A stretch of DNA of 64,000 nt from Celeribacter marinus (GTDB taxonomy: Bacteria; Pseudomonadota; Alphaproteobacteria; Rhodobacterales; Rhodobacteraceae). Location: NCBI RefSeq assembly GCF_001308265.1, contig NZ_CP012023.1, forward strand, positions 1,564,932-1,628,931. Direction: 5' to 3'. Shown here piece after piece: positions 28,690-37,308 of the stretch; within the stretch, counting starts at the first letter, position 1; every line of letters begins with the position of its first letter. The notes below the pieces were generated by a model. It was given only the letters and a program-made list of their open reading frames with translations. It ran no database searches and was not told where the DNA came from. Position numbers and translations under genes: made by a program.

Positions 28690-29887
28690 GTGCCCCTCCC
28701 GCAAATCTTTTCAGATCGATAACGTAAATCACCAAGCCTATCGCCAACATAACCGCAAAAAACACGAAAACGCTACCGTAGGGCGTGACGACAGTCGGTG
28801 CAGACACCTGAGCGTGGGCAAATAGTCGCGCGGTTATGATCTGAAACACGCCAACGCCGCCGATGGAGAATAAATTGATCAGCGTCACGCCACGACCGAC
28901 CAAATCCTCGGGCAAAAGCGTGCGGCCATGGTTCATAATTTGCGGATAGCTTGCGGTGAAAAAGCCGACGACCATAAACAGCGCGACAGTTGGAACGACA
29001 GGCCATTGTCCCCCACTGTGCCATAGGGTGAGCAAGGCGACAATCGTGACAATCCCGCTCCCACCAATAATGACTTTGCGGCTCTTGATTACGCGGTCCG
29101 CGGGGCCGAATGTAAAACTGCCCAAAATCATCGCGATGGCCATGTAGATCGTCGCATTCCCGATTTGAATAGACCCCAAACCAAAGACGTCGGACAGATA
29201 ACCACCAATCCAACTGCCCCGCAAACCGGCACCAGGTGCATAGGCGACCATTGCGATGATCAGGATCGGGTACAAAGGGTAAATACGCAACAAATCGCTT
29301 AGCTTTCGCTTGGGCTGTGTGCGGTCGCGCGACACCCGTGGCGGATCACCGACCAGCCGCGACAAAGCCAATGCAACCAACGCCGTCACCCCCGCCAACA
29401 CGAACATCGTCGCCCGCCAACCGATTGCCTCCAATGCGATGGAGAGGGGCGCGGACGCCAGAACATTACCCAACGACCCGATCCCTAAAACAAGCCCTGC
29501 CAACGTGCCGAATTTCTCGTGCGGGGCGAGACGTGCGAAAATGTAAAACGAGGTCATTAAAACCGGTGAACATCCAATGCCGATCAGGATCATCGCCATG
29601 TAAATTGACAGAGCACCTTGAGCCAAGCCAAACACAACCGCGCCGCCACCGCCGCCCAACAGCAAAAGAATGGAGGCCGTCAAACGGGGTGATTTGTGGT
29701 CCAAGAGCCATCCCACGGGAATTTGCATTGCGGCAAAGGCCAAAAACCATAGACCCACAGCCGTAGACACCTGATCTGCACCAAGGCCAATTTCGGCATC
29801 CAACACAGGCGCAAACACCGCAAGACACGCGCGATAAAATTGGCTTAGCCCGTAGGCAAGCGTCAACCAAACAAATCCTTTGACCAT
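28682..29887 (-). CDS. MFS transporter heading a glycan-modification operon
   Basis: 401 aa, 12 membrane helices. MFS signature between helices 2 and 3 is weak (GWLLDHKSPRL); the second half has FGPADRVIKSRKV. N-terminus MVKGFVWLTLAYG chosen, with AAAGGAC eight bases upstream, instead of a frame 81 bases longer. Substrate unknown; overlaps with the downstream pyruvyl transferase gene suggest a role linked to glycan building or export. An 18-19 bp palindrome lies about 130 bases upstream. Confidence 0.85.
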   Translation of the reverse strand: MVKGFVWLTLAYGLSQFYRACLAVFAPVLDAEIGLGADQVSTAVGLWFLAFAAMQIPVGWLLDHKSPRLTASILLLLGGGGGAVVFGLAQGALSIYMAMILIGIGCSPVLMTSFYIFARLAPHEKFGTLAGLVLGIGSLGNVLASAPLSIALEAIGWRATMFVLAGVTALVALALSRLVGDPPRVSRDRTQPKRKLSDLLRIYPLYPILIIAMVAYAPGAGLRGSWIGGYLSDVFGLGSIQIGNATIYMAIAMILGSFTFGPADRVIKSRKVIIGGSGIVTIVALLTLWHSGGQWPVVPTVALFMVVGFFTASYPQIMNHGRTLLPEDLVGRGVTLINLFSIGGVGVFQIITARLFAHAQVSAPTVVTPYGSVFVFFAVMLAIGLVIYVIDLKRFAGGAHD

Positions 29888-30218
29888 GTCAGCGTCCTTT
29901 TTTGCAGGACATCTGGATGACGTAGACCGCAAACGCTGTCCAGAAGAATCACTCTCGCCAGTGCGCAAAGAGGTATGTATCTATCGGAAACCTCGCCAAA
30001 AATTTTGCACCTCGCCTTTACAGGTAACGTAAAGTGAACCTGTTTATCTGCGCTTTTGGGATAAAAAGCCCATTTATGTGCCACAATGGCCACAGAGGAT
30101 GGGATTATCGGTGCGGGTGTCGATAATTAGGGCTTTAAACGAGGCGTTGTTTGTGCAAAATCTGATCCGAGCTTGACCGAAGTGGTCGAGTGTATACCTT
30201 CTTTATGGAGATCTGGTG
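29888..30218. other. Divergent intergenic region, MFS operon and small secreted protein
   Basis: 331 bases without a gene. Includes the palindrome at 30016-30034 and a TTGACC at 30173 with TATACC at 30193 that could be promoter elements for the small protein, though their spacing (14) is short. Confidence 0.5.
30016..30034. promoter_or_regulatory. Perfect inverted repeat, likely operator
   Basis: CTTTAC-N7-GTAAAG, 19 bp, in the divergent region. The half-sites resemble those of MerR-type regulators such as LiuR in alphaproteobacteria (TTTACGT-like), an analogy from memory. Confidence 0.5.
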
Positions 30219-30407
30219 ATGAAAAAAGTCGTACTCGCTTCCGCATTCGCTCTTACAGCTGTATCCGCTTCCGCAGGCAGCTACTCCGAGCCCATGATCG
30301 AAGCTCCTGTGATCGTTGAAGAAGCCGCTGGCTCTTCCCTCGGTGGCAGTGCTGCTCTTATCCTGCTTGGCGTTCTCGCTATCGCAGCCGTCGTATCTGC
30401 TGATTAA
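30219..30407 (+). CDS. Small secreted or membrane protein
   Basis: 62 aa. Signal peptide MKKVVLASAFALTAVSASA (residues 1-19, cut before GSYSEP), a short acidic linker (EPMIEAPVIVEEAAGSS) and a C-terminal hydrophobic helix (ALILLGVLAIAAVV). Mature protein would be about 43 residues. GGAG eight bases before the second ATG favours 30219. A perfect terminator follows closely, so it is a single-gene unit and probably well expressed. No known function. Confidence 0.75.
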   Translation: MKKVVLASAFALTAVSASAGSYSEPMIEAPVIVEEAAGSSLGGSAALILLGVLAIAAVVSAD

Positions 30408-30432
30408 TTTTTAGCTTCCGACATTGAATTCG

Positions 30433-30463
30433 AAACGGCGGCCTTTTGGGCCGCCGTTTTTTT
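30433..30463 (+). terminator. Rho-independent terminator after the small secreted protein
   Basis: Perfect 11-bp stem AAACGGCGGCC/GGCCGCCGTTT, 5-base loop, T-rich tail (TTTTTTT). Starts 25 bases after the stop. Confidence 0.92.
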
Positions 30464-30588
30464 GTGCTCATATTCGTGAAAACACAGCTCTTTCTTGGTC
30501 CAAACATATTTGCGCCCCTTTCTGCCACCATGGTTAACGAAAGCGCAGACCCGCGGATATCGCTCCGCCTTGGAAACTGGATAGACCT

Positions 30589-30996
30589 ATGTTCGAATGC
30601 AAAGAGTTCATCGCTGACCACGCCATTGATATCACGGGCTATCGTCAAAACGCCGCAACCAAAGTGGCCGAATGCTCTTTCTTGGGAATGAACTTTGCGG
30701 TGGCCGACACGGCCGACTGGCAAGGGCTTCTCACATCGCATGCATCCACCGAATTTTCCTACATTGTGACACCGAACGTTGATCACATCGTTCAAATCTG
30801 GCAACGCCCCGACTTACGCGCGGCCTATGAGGGTGCAAAATATCGCGTGTGCGACAGTCGTATTCTAAACAAGCTTACAGGACTCAAGGGCATTTCCTTA
30901 CAGCCCTACCCCGGCTCGGACATGGTGCACGATTTAATCGTCACAGCTCGCCAAGACGGACCACGGATTGCTGTACTCGGGCCGATCCCAGAATGA
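30589..30996 (+). pseudogene. WecB/TagA/CpsF-family glycosyltransferase, 3'-truncated
   Basis: 135 codons with the N-terminal half of a GT26 (N-acetylmannosaminyl-type) transferase: FLGMNFAVAD, YIVTPNVDHIVQ (the TPN-Asp-His core), YRVCDSRIL, YPGSDMVHDL, RIAVLGP. Family members run about 240 residues; homology breaks at the VLGP strand, after which the frame stops within four codons. The truncation coincides with the end of another truncated transferase reading the other way. Probably non-functional. Confidence 0.75.
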
Positions 30997-31312
30997 CAAT
31001 ACGTTGGGGATACCCCATCGCGGCGAGGTTGTTCACAAACCTGAAAATCGTTGTATGTCCGCCAGACCCGAACCCGAAACTTGGTATGATCCATTGCATA
31101 CGTGTCTCGTCATTACCTAGCGTTGCGAGATCGGCCACATCACCAAACGGCGCGCAATAGAGTGCATTCAGGTTCTTTGCTGCGGCTACGATATCCGTGG
31201 GCTGTTGGGACTTGCCAGAGCACAAATAGGCTGACGACAGCCGCACCGCGTGCGCAATACCATGCGTGCGCACGTGTCTCACGAATTTTCTTAAATTGGC
31301 CCGTACCGACAT
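30941..31312 (-). pseudogene. GT4-type (WsaF-like) glycosyltransferase, 3'-truncated
   Basis: 123 codons with only the N-terminal part of a large glycosyltransferase: WIIPSFGFGSGGHTTIFRFVNNLAAMGY is the characteristic opening of the rhamnosyltransferase/WsaF-like N-domain, followed by RIVILGS, after which residues no longer fit and the frame stops inside the other fragment. The catalytic C-domain is missing. Convergent overlap of 56 bases with the GT26 remnant. Confidence 0.7.
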
Positions 31313-31394
31313 GTTCGGCCTCTTTCAACACACACAAATACCGTGCTTACAAGAGTAGGTTCCAACGCTTAAAAAAGCATTGAGATCCCTGTGA

Positions 31395-33710
31395 TCAGAT
31401 GACCGTAATCATATCCATGAGCCCGCTGATATCGAGCACTCCCGCAACGGTTAATGCATCGCTATCGCCAAAATCGAACACGATATCATCCCCGGACACA
31501 CGCGCATATTGACCAACATCCGCCACCGACCCGACCAAGTCGGACAGGACGATAATACCGTCTCGCGACATCTCAAAATCCAAGATGGTATCGGCGTCAA
31601 ACCCTTTGCCAAAAACAAAACTATCCGCGCCAGCCCCACCAATCATACGATCATTTCCCGACCCGCCACTCAGATAGTCCGCGCCGCGCCCGCCAGACAA
31701 GCGGTCATTTGATGACCCTCCGTCGATGATGTCATCGCCCCAACCGCCAAAGATGTTATCTTTGCCCTGTGCTCCGTTGATGATGTCATTTCCCTCACCG
31801 GCTTCGATGCGATCACGGCTTTTTCCGGCTTCGATCACATCATCACCCGTTCCGCCAATGAGATGGTCACGGCCATATCCGCCATACAAAACGTCATCGC
31901 CTTGCGCGCCATTTAGGGTGTCGTTTCCGCGATTGCCGCGCAATGTATCGTCGCCATCATTGCCGTTTATGTCGTTGTCAAAGTCATCGCCATGCAACAC
32001 ATCGCGCCGTTGACCCCCCATAATGCTTTCGAATTGACCAAGCGCCAGATCCGCGTATCCCGCCGATCCTAGATCCACCTCGCCCGTATCCAGACGAACC
32101 GTCAAACTCGTGTCCATCATGGAAAAATCGAGCCAGTCCACACCGCCATCATCATCTGTGATTTGCGCTCGATTCGACTCTATTGCGGCCAAATCACCAA
32201 AATCGGATGTAAAATGGTGCACCGTATCATGCGTTGCGTCATCGCCGAAAAACGTGATGGAAAACGCCTGAATGACCGTCGACTTTCCGTCCGTCTGGGC
32301 CTCTTCAACATGAAGACCCCACGTCCCCACCGTACTCATTTCGTGCAAACCGTTCACGTGAAACACATACGAGTACGTGACGAATGCGCCCAAATCCGCG
32401 TCATACATATGCTCTTGGTCCGTCAGGGTTAGCATCTGCCCCATGGGTGTCACCAATGAAACGGAAAGCCCCTCAAGGTCGGCACTTTTCAAACGGACGT
32501 TCACATAGGCACTATCAATCTTCAACGCGGATGTGGTGGTCGCGGTTTGTGTGCGTGATCTCCCGTCAGGGACAGTCGTCGTCTCCGATGACACCACCTC
32601 AAGCGAGACTTCATTGGCTGACACACCATGCTGCGGATACAGGACGTCCCAAACCTCGGCCAGCCGCGTTGCTGCGAAAACATCGATCATGCCGTAGCCA
32701 TACGACTCGCTATAGCTCAGGCCACCACCGTTCCAGTTTTGTGCGCCGTTTGACATCCAGTCCGACACCTCAAACCGCCGCGCCCCACGTCCGAAATCAG
32801 ACCCCGTTTGAGCCGCCGACAAGGCTAGAATGTCGTTTATGTCGCGCCACCCCAAACCGGCATTGGCCTCTAGAATAAGTGCGACCGCGCCTGACACGAT
32901 CGGGGTGGACGCAGATGTCCCGCCAAAGCTGTGCGTATAATCTGTGTCGCCACCGGTGATACTATACCCCGCATTTCCCGACCGGTCCGTTGTCACACTC
33001 GCCGCCGGTGCGGCCACCATTAAGGAGACACCATAATTCGAATAGCTTTGTGCATCGCCACTTTTGTCCGTGGCCGCAACAACGACACTCATTCGATTGT
33101 TTGTCAGATAAGAACCGGAGGCATTCATCGAACCGTTTCCCGCCGCATAGATTGACAGCGTTCCCAACCCGCCACGTCCCGTTTCCAATGCATGCGTCAT
33201 CGTATCGAACAATGCGCCAATCCCGCTAGACTGGCTGTCGCCACTCCCATGCGCATAGCCCGCGTCAAAATCACAGTAGAGCGCGGGAATGCCGAACGAA
33301 CAATTCACCACATCAAAACCAGCCAATTGCCCAAAAAGCGCGAGATCATCGGTTTGGGAGGGCGTATTTTGTACCGCATAAAGATAGTCAAAACTACTGA
33401 GCCGCGCGTCATATGCGACACCAACACCACCCAAACCGTTGCCAGACTGCGCCGCAATCAAACCTGCAACGGCGGTTCCATGGTTGGAGCCAACGGCAGA
33501 GGGCTCACCGCTATAAGCTGTACCCGCGTAGAAAAACGGACGGGATGTATCGTAATTGGACCGCAAATCCTCATGGCCCGCCTCGACACCATCGTCGACG
33601 ACCAAGACAGAAACACCCTGTCCCGAATAATCGCTCCATACCGCTTCGATGTCGCCAATCAGGGTGAAATGCCATTGAGCGTCATACAAGGGATCGGTTG
33701 GACGGGTCAT
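31395..33710 (-). CDS. Subtilisin-like (S8) serine protease with P-domain and RTX repeats
   Basis: 771 aa, no Sec signal and no propeptide: the catalytic domain begins at once, with Asp39 (LVVDDGV), His77 (SNHGTAVAG) and Ser266 (GGTSASTP). A proprotein-convertase-type P domain covers about residues 375-485, then a linker, then glycine/Asp-rich nonapeptide calcium repeats (about 570-700: GNDGDDTLRGN, GGTGDDVIEAG, GGAGADSFVFG) and a C-terminal ILDFEMSRDGIIVLSD. This is the layout of type I-secreted proteases. No T1SS genes are in the window. Start ATG 33710 has AGGAG six bases upstream. Calcium probably drives folding outside the cell. Confidence 0.93.
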   Translation of the reverse strand: MTRPTDPLYDAQWHFTLIGDIEAVWSDYSGQGVSVLVVDDGVEAGHEDLRSNYDTSRPFFYAGTAYSGEPSAVGSNHGTAVAGLIAAQSGNGLGGVGVAYDARLSSFDYLYAVQNTPSQTDDLALFGQLAGFDVVNCSFGIPALYCDFDAGYAHGSGDSQSSGIGALFDTMTHALETGRGGLGTLSIYAAGNGSMNASGSYLTNNRMSVVVAATDKSGDAQSYSNYGVSLMVAAPAASVTTDRSGNAGYSITGGDTDYTHSFGGTSASTPIVSGAVALILEANAGLGWRDINDILALSAAQTGSDFGRGARRFEVSDWMSNGAQNWNGGGLSYSESYGYGMIDVFAATRLAEVWDVLYPQHGVSANEVSLEVVSSETTTVPDGRSRTQTATTTSALKIDSAYVNVRLKSADLEGLSVSLVTPMGQMLTLTDQEHMYDADLGAFVTYSYVFHVNGLHEMSTVGTWGLHVEEAQTDGKSTVIQAFSITFFGDDATHDTVHHFTSDFGDLAAIESNRAQITDDDGGVDWLDFSMMDTSLTVRLDTGEVDLGSAGYADLALGQFESIMGGQRRDVLHGDDFDNDINGNDGDDTLRGNRGNDTLNGAQGDDVLYGGYGRDHLIGGTGDDVIEAGKSRDRIEAGEGNDIINGAQGKDNIFGGWGDDIIDGGSSNDRLSGGRGADYLSGGSGNDRMIGGAGADSFVFGKGFDADTILDFEMSRDGIIVLSDLVGSVADVGQYARVSGDDIVFDFGDSDALTVAGVLDISGLMDMITVI

Positions 33711-34024
33711 CAAAGCTCCTTTGCCAAAGTGGGCACGAGGCCGCGCCCGAACGCTGCCAGAACATGCTCCACCCCAAGATAGCCAATGACGCTTTCCAGT
33801 TTACTAACGTGACCCCAAAACATGCGGCCCATTGGCACCTCACCGCCCCTTTCAACGACAAGACTTAACGACACCTTTCCCAACTGCGAACAACTTTAGA
33901 ACAGACGGAATTAAAAGCGCGCGTGTCGCCACAATCCGTTCCGCAAAACGACGCAGTCAGACGCGACCCTGTCCTCATCGATCCGCCGGACGCCTTATGC
34001 GCCGGCACTGGTTTGGGGGTTACA
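33711..34024. other. Divergent promoter region of two RTX genes
   Basis: About 310 bases between the S8 protease and the second RTX gene. No gene and no clear palindrome seen; a GTG at 33923 extends the plus-strand frame by 34 codons and could be the true start. Confidence 0.45.
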
Positions 34025-36361
34025 ATGGTAGGGTTAATTGCAGAACGCTGGCTTGGCTTCGATGATTTGGGAGTCGATATCCGATTCAATGATATCGACC
34101 TTATATCATCAGGGACCAGCGACCTCTTGGTCGCAACCAGTCGCGAAATATCGACACTGTTCACGTATGATCTGGACGCCGGTACATCCGATGTCTCACT
34201 GATAGATCAGGCAAGTTTCATTGTGCCTATGGCCCCTCCAGAAGGGGTTGATCTCTACCAAATCGGCACGACTTGGCACGCTGTGATGCACGGCGCATTA
34301 GGCTCAACAGGGCTGTCCATGGCATTGGATCAGGCTGGCACAATAACACGTGGCACCACATCGGGGAGTGCGACAACTGGCGAACTCATGTCTGCGTCAG
34401 CCTATATAAGTGCACCAACGCCCTATCTGATTGCGGCGTGTGCCGGCGATACGATGCTGTCTAGCTACACCGTGAGCGCGAATGGCACACTCACCACAGC
34501 GCACGCAATCGCGGCGGATAGCGCGGCTATATGCGCCATCTCCACCTTTGAACGCGATGGGCAGTATTTTGCGCTCTACGCAGGATTGGACAGCAACGCC
34601 GTGACCTGTTTGCGCGTCACATCAGACGGCAGGTTTGAGCCAACCGCCTCGTTGGGTGCGGCCAACGGCCTTGGTGTGAATACCATTTCCGATATTTTGA
34701 CGGTCGATGTGGCGGGCCAAACATATGCGGTCATTGCCGCATCAGGAAGCTCGTCCCTGAGCGTAGCGGCAATTGACGCCGCAGGCCATATGCAAATTGT
34801 CGACCATGTGATCGACAACACCCTAACCCGTTTTGGAAACGTCGATCAGATCAAGGCCATTACAATAGACGGCGTTACATTTATTGTCGCCGCTGGAAAT
34901 GATGACGGCATAAGCATTTTAACCCTCATGCCAGATGGGACATTGGTTCACCGGCTCGCAATCGCCGACACACAAACGCGCGGCCTCACCAACGTGTCGA
35001 ACTTTGAACTCTTGTCTGACGGTCACATCCTCACGATCATTGCGGGGTCTGAAACCGAAACTGGCATGCAAAGTCTTACTTTTGACTTGGGACTAAACGG
35101 GCAAAGCCGCCTTAGCCAAAATGAGGGCGAAGATCTCACAGGAACCGCACAAAACGAGGCGCTCATTGGCGGAGAGGGAGACGACAATCTAAACGCCCTA
35201 AATGGCGACGACTTTTTGTATGACGGGGCTGGCTCAGACACGATGACGGGCGGGGCGGGGCGCGATGTCTTTGTTTTGACGCGCGATGGCGCACGGGACA
35301 CCATCACCGACTTCGACGTTGCCCATGATCAACTTGACCTGTCCGCCTATGACGGATTGCGCAATCTCAACCAACTTGAATTTGAGACAACCGCAACAGG
35401 TGGCATTTTGACGTTCGACGATGAACGCCTAGACCTCACCACGCCTTATGGCGAACCCATAATGTGGCTAGATCTGGTGGACCACATCACCCTAACCTTG
35501 TCGCACTATTTTCCCGCCATAGCGGCACAGACCATCACACATGCGGATGGGATACAGGCGGGCACTCTCCTTGGCACTAACGGCAACGACATCTTTGTCG
35601 GAGGGACAGGAGACGACCGCTTTGTCGGCTATGACGGTTCCGACAGCTTCACAGGCGGCGATGGCTATGACCTTGTCGACTACTCATCGTCGTCAACCTA
35701 CGTCAGCATCGACCTCATGGAGCAACACCTCAACGCGGGCGCTGGCGAAGGGGACACATTCTCAGGCATCGAAGGTCTGATTTTGACAGACGCCAACGAC
35801 CGCGTTTCGGGCGATACCGTCAATAACATCATCTACGCGGGCGGCGGTAACGACACCCTCTACGGGAAAACCGGACGCGACTATTTTTATGGGGAGGATG
35901 GCAACGACCGTCTCAACGGCGGAAAACACAAAGACCGCCTCTATGGCGACGAAGGAAACGACCGCATCCACGGAGATTGGGGCCATGACTATATCAAAGG
36001 TGCCAATGGTGACGATCTCTTGCGTGGCGGCCCTGGTCGCGACCGCATTTATGGCGGCAACGATAATGACATCTTGGACGGTGGCGAAAGCAACGACTAC
36101 CTGTCTGGCGGAAAAGGCAACGACACGTTCATTTTCAACGATGGCCACGATGTGATCAGCGACCTCAGCACCAAACGCGACATCGTACAACTTGATGTCG
36201 CAGAACTCGACATACTGGGCTTAAGCCCACACGATATCGTCACTCAACTTGGCGCGTGGATCGGCCAAAATTTCGTCTTGGATTTCGGCAACGAGAACAC
36301 TTTGACGTTTTTCGACCTGAACAATACCGCCGCACTCACTGGCGTAATAGAACTGATCTAA
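34025..36361 (+). CDS. RTX calcium-binding protein with beta-propeller-like N-terminus
   Basis: 778 aa from ATG 34025 (GGGGG about six bases upstream); frame continues up to GTG 33923. Residues 1-365 hold repeated four-strand blades (SDLLVATSREISTLFTYDLD, PYLIAACAGDTMLSSYTV, TFIVAAGNDDGISILTLMPDG), suggesting a seven-bladed propeller. Then calcium repeats in two blocks (about residues 375-425 and 515-705: GGAGRDVFVLT, GGGNDTLYGKTGRD, GGPGRDRIYGG). The C-terminal block repeats the tail of the divergent protease (ALTGVIELI versus ISGLMDMITVI). No Sec leader, so type I secretion is likely. No enzymatic motif seen; adhesin or matrix protein possible. Confidence 0.85.
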   Translation: MVGLIAERWLGFDDLGVDIRFNDIDLISSGTSDLLVATSREISTLFTYDLDAGTSDVSLIDQASFIVPMAPPEGVDLYQIGTTWHAVMHGALGSTGLSMALDQAGTITRGTTSGSATTGELMSASAYISAPTPYLIAACAGDTMLSSYTVSANGTLTTAHAIAADSAAICAISTFERDGQYFALYAGLDSNAVTCLRVTSDGRFEPTASLGAANGLGVNTISDILTVDVAGQTYAVIAASGSSSLSVAAIDAAGHMQIVDHVIDNTLTRFGNVDQIKAITIDGVTFIVAAGNDDGISILTLMPDGTLVHRLAIADTQTRGLTNVSNFELLSDGHILTIIAGSETETGMQSLTFDLGLNGQSRLSQNEGEDLTGTAQNEALIGGEGDDNLNALNGDDFLYDGAGSDTMTGGAGRDVFVLTRDGARDTITDFDVAHDQLDLSAYDGLRNLNQLEFETTATGGILTFDDERLDLTTPYGEPIMWLDLVDHITLTLSHYFPAIAAQTITHADGIQAGTLLGTNGNDIFVGGTGDDRFVGYDGSDSFTGGDGYDLVDYSSSSTYVSIDLMEQHLNAGAGEGDTFSGIEGLILTDANDRVSGDTVNNIIYAGGGNDTLYGKTGRDYFYGEDGNDRLNGGKHKDRLYGDEGNDRIHGDWGHDYIKGANGDDLLRGGPGRDRIYGGNDNDILDGGESNDYLSGGKGNDTFIFNDGHDVISDLSTKRDIVQLDVAELDILGLSPHDIVTQLGAWIGQNFVLDFGNENTLTFFDLNNTAALTGVIELI

Positions 36362-36367
36362 CAGACC

Positions 36368-37276
36368 CTAATGCTGCTTGAAATGACGCTCGCCGCGTGC
36401 GTCTGACAACAGGATTTGCTTTTGACGCTCCCGAAACCGCTCGCGGCGCGCCTCGTCAAATTGGTCGATGCACTGATGACACGAAACACCGTCCTCATAC
36501 TCGGGGCGTGCCTTGTCCTCGGGCAAGATTGGCTGACGACACGCATGACACAACTCATGCGGCCCCTCTTCCAATCCATGCCCAATGGAGACGCGCCCGT
36601 CGAATACAAAACACTCACCGTTCCAAAGACTCTCTTCCTTGGGCATCTCTTCGAGGTATTTCAAAATACCGCCCTTGAGATGGTAGACGTCCTCAATCCC
36701 CTGACCCAACAGAAAATTGGTCGATTTTTCACACCGGATACCGCCGGTACAAAACATCGCAATCCGTTTGTTGTGAAAACGGTCTTTGTTCTCTTCCCAC
36801 CACTGCGGAAACTCGCGAAACGATTTGGTCTGGGGATCAATCGCGTTTGCGAACGTGCCGATTCCCACCTCGTAATCATTGCGTGTATCAATCACGGCCA
36901 CATCATCGGCCGAGATCAATTCGTTCCACTCTTCGGGGGTACAGTAATGCCCGACCGAGGCGCGTGGATCGACGTTGGGCTGACCCATCGTCACAATTTC
37001 GCGCTTGAGGCGGACCTTCATGCGTCCAAATGGCTGAACCTCAGCGGTGGATAGTTTGAATTCAAAATCGGCACAGCCGGGCAACGCACGGATATGCGCG
37101 ACAAGACGCTCGATCGTCGCCGCAGTCGGCCCCGCAACCGTACCGTTAATCCCCTCGCCCGCCAAAAGAAGCGATCCCGTGATCCCCTCGGAGAGGCACA
37201 AATCGAGCAACGGTTGACGGATCGCCGACGGATCGTCGAAGCGGGTGAAATGATAGAGAGCGCAAACTGTATACAT
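36368..37276 (-). CDS. trhO: tRNA uridine(34) hydroxylase, rhodanese-like
   Basis: 302 aa of the YceA/UPF0176 family. N-terminal domain (MYTVCALYHFTRF, EGINGTVAG), rhodanese domain with active-site Cys in MFCTGGIRCEKST, and a C-terminal Cys-rich zinc-type module (CHACRQPI, CHQCID). TrhO makes 5-hydroxyuridine at the tRNA wobble position in an O2-dependent route. Start by family N-terminus; no strong SD. It lies behind the Hsp70-like gene on the same strand. Confidence 0.94.
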   Translation of the reverse strand: MYTVCALYHFTRFDDPSAIRQPLLDLCLSEGITGSLLLAGEGINGTVAGPTAATIERLVAHIRALPGCADFEFKLSTAEVQPFGRMKVRLKREIVTMGQPNVDPRASVGHYCTPEEWNELISADDVAVIDTRNDYEVGIGTFANAIDPQTKSFREFPQWWEENKDRFHNKRIAMFCTGGIRCEKSTNFLLGQGIEDVYHLKGGILKYLEEMPKEESLWNGECFVFDGRVSIGHGLEEGPHELCHACRQPILPEDKARPEYEDGVSCHQCIDQFDEARRERFRERQKQILLSDARGERHFKQH

Positions 37277-37308
37277 GGCGGTTTCGTTACGCCTGTCGTG
37301 CGCGGCGA

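Noticed and set aside
31700..32010. Repeated DNA in the S8 protease gene, considered as CRISPR or tandem repeat element
   Set aside because: The 27-base period encodes the nonapeptide calcium repeats of the protein and varies in sequence; no spacers.
35762..36190. Minus-strand Val/Ala-rich frame opposite the RTX repeats
   Set aside because: Glycine/Asp repeat codons read backwards give Ala/Val repeats; it is an artefact of the repeat.
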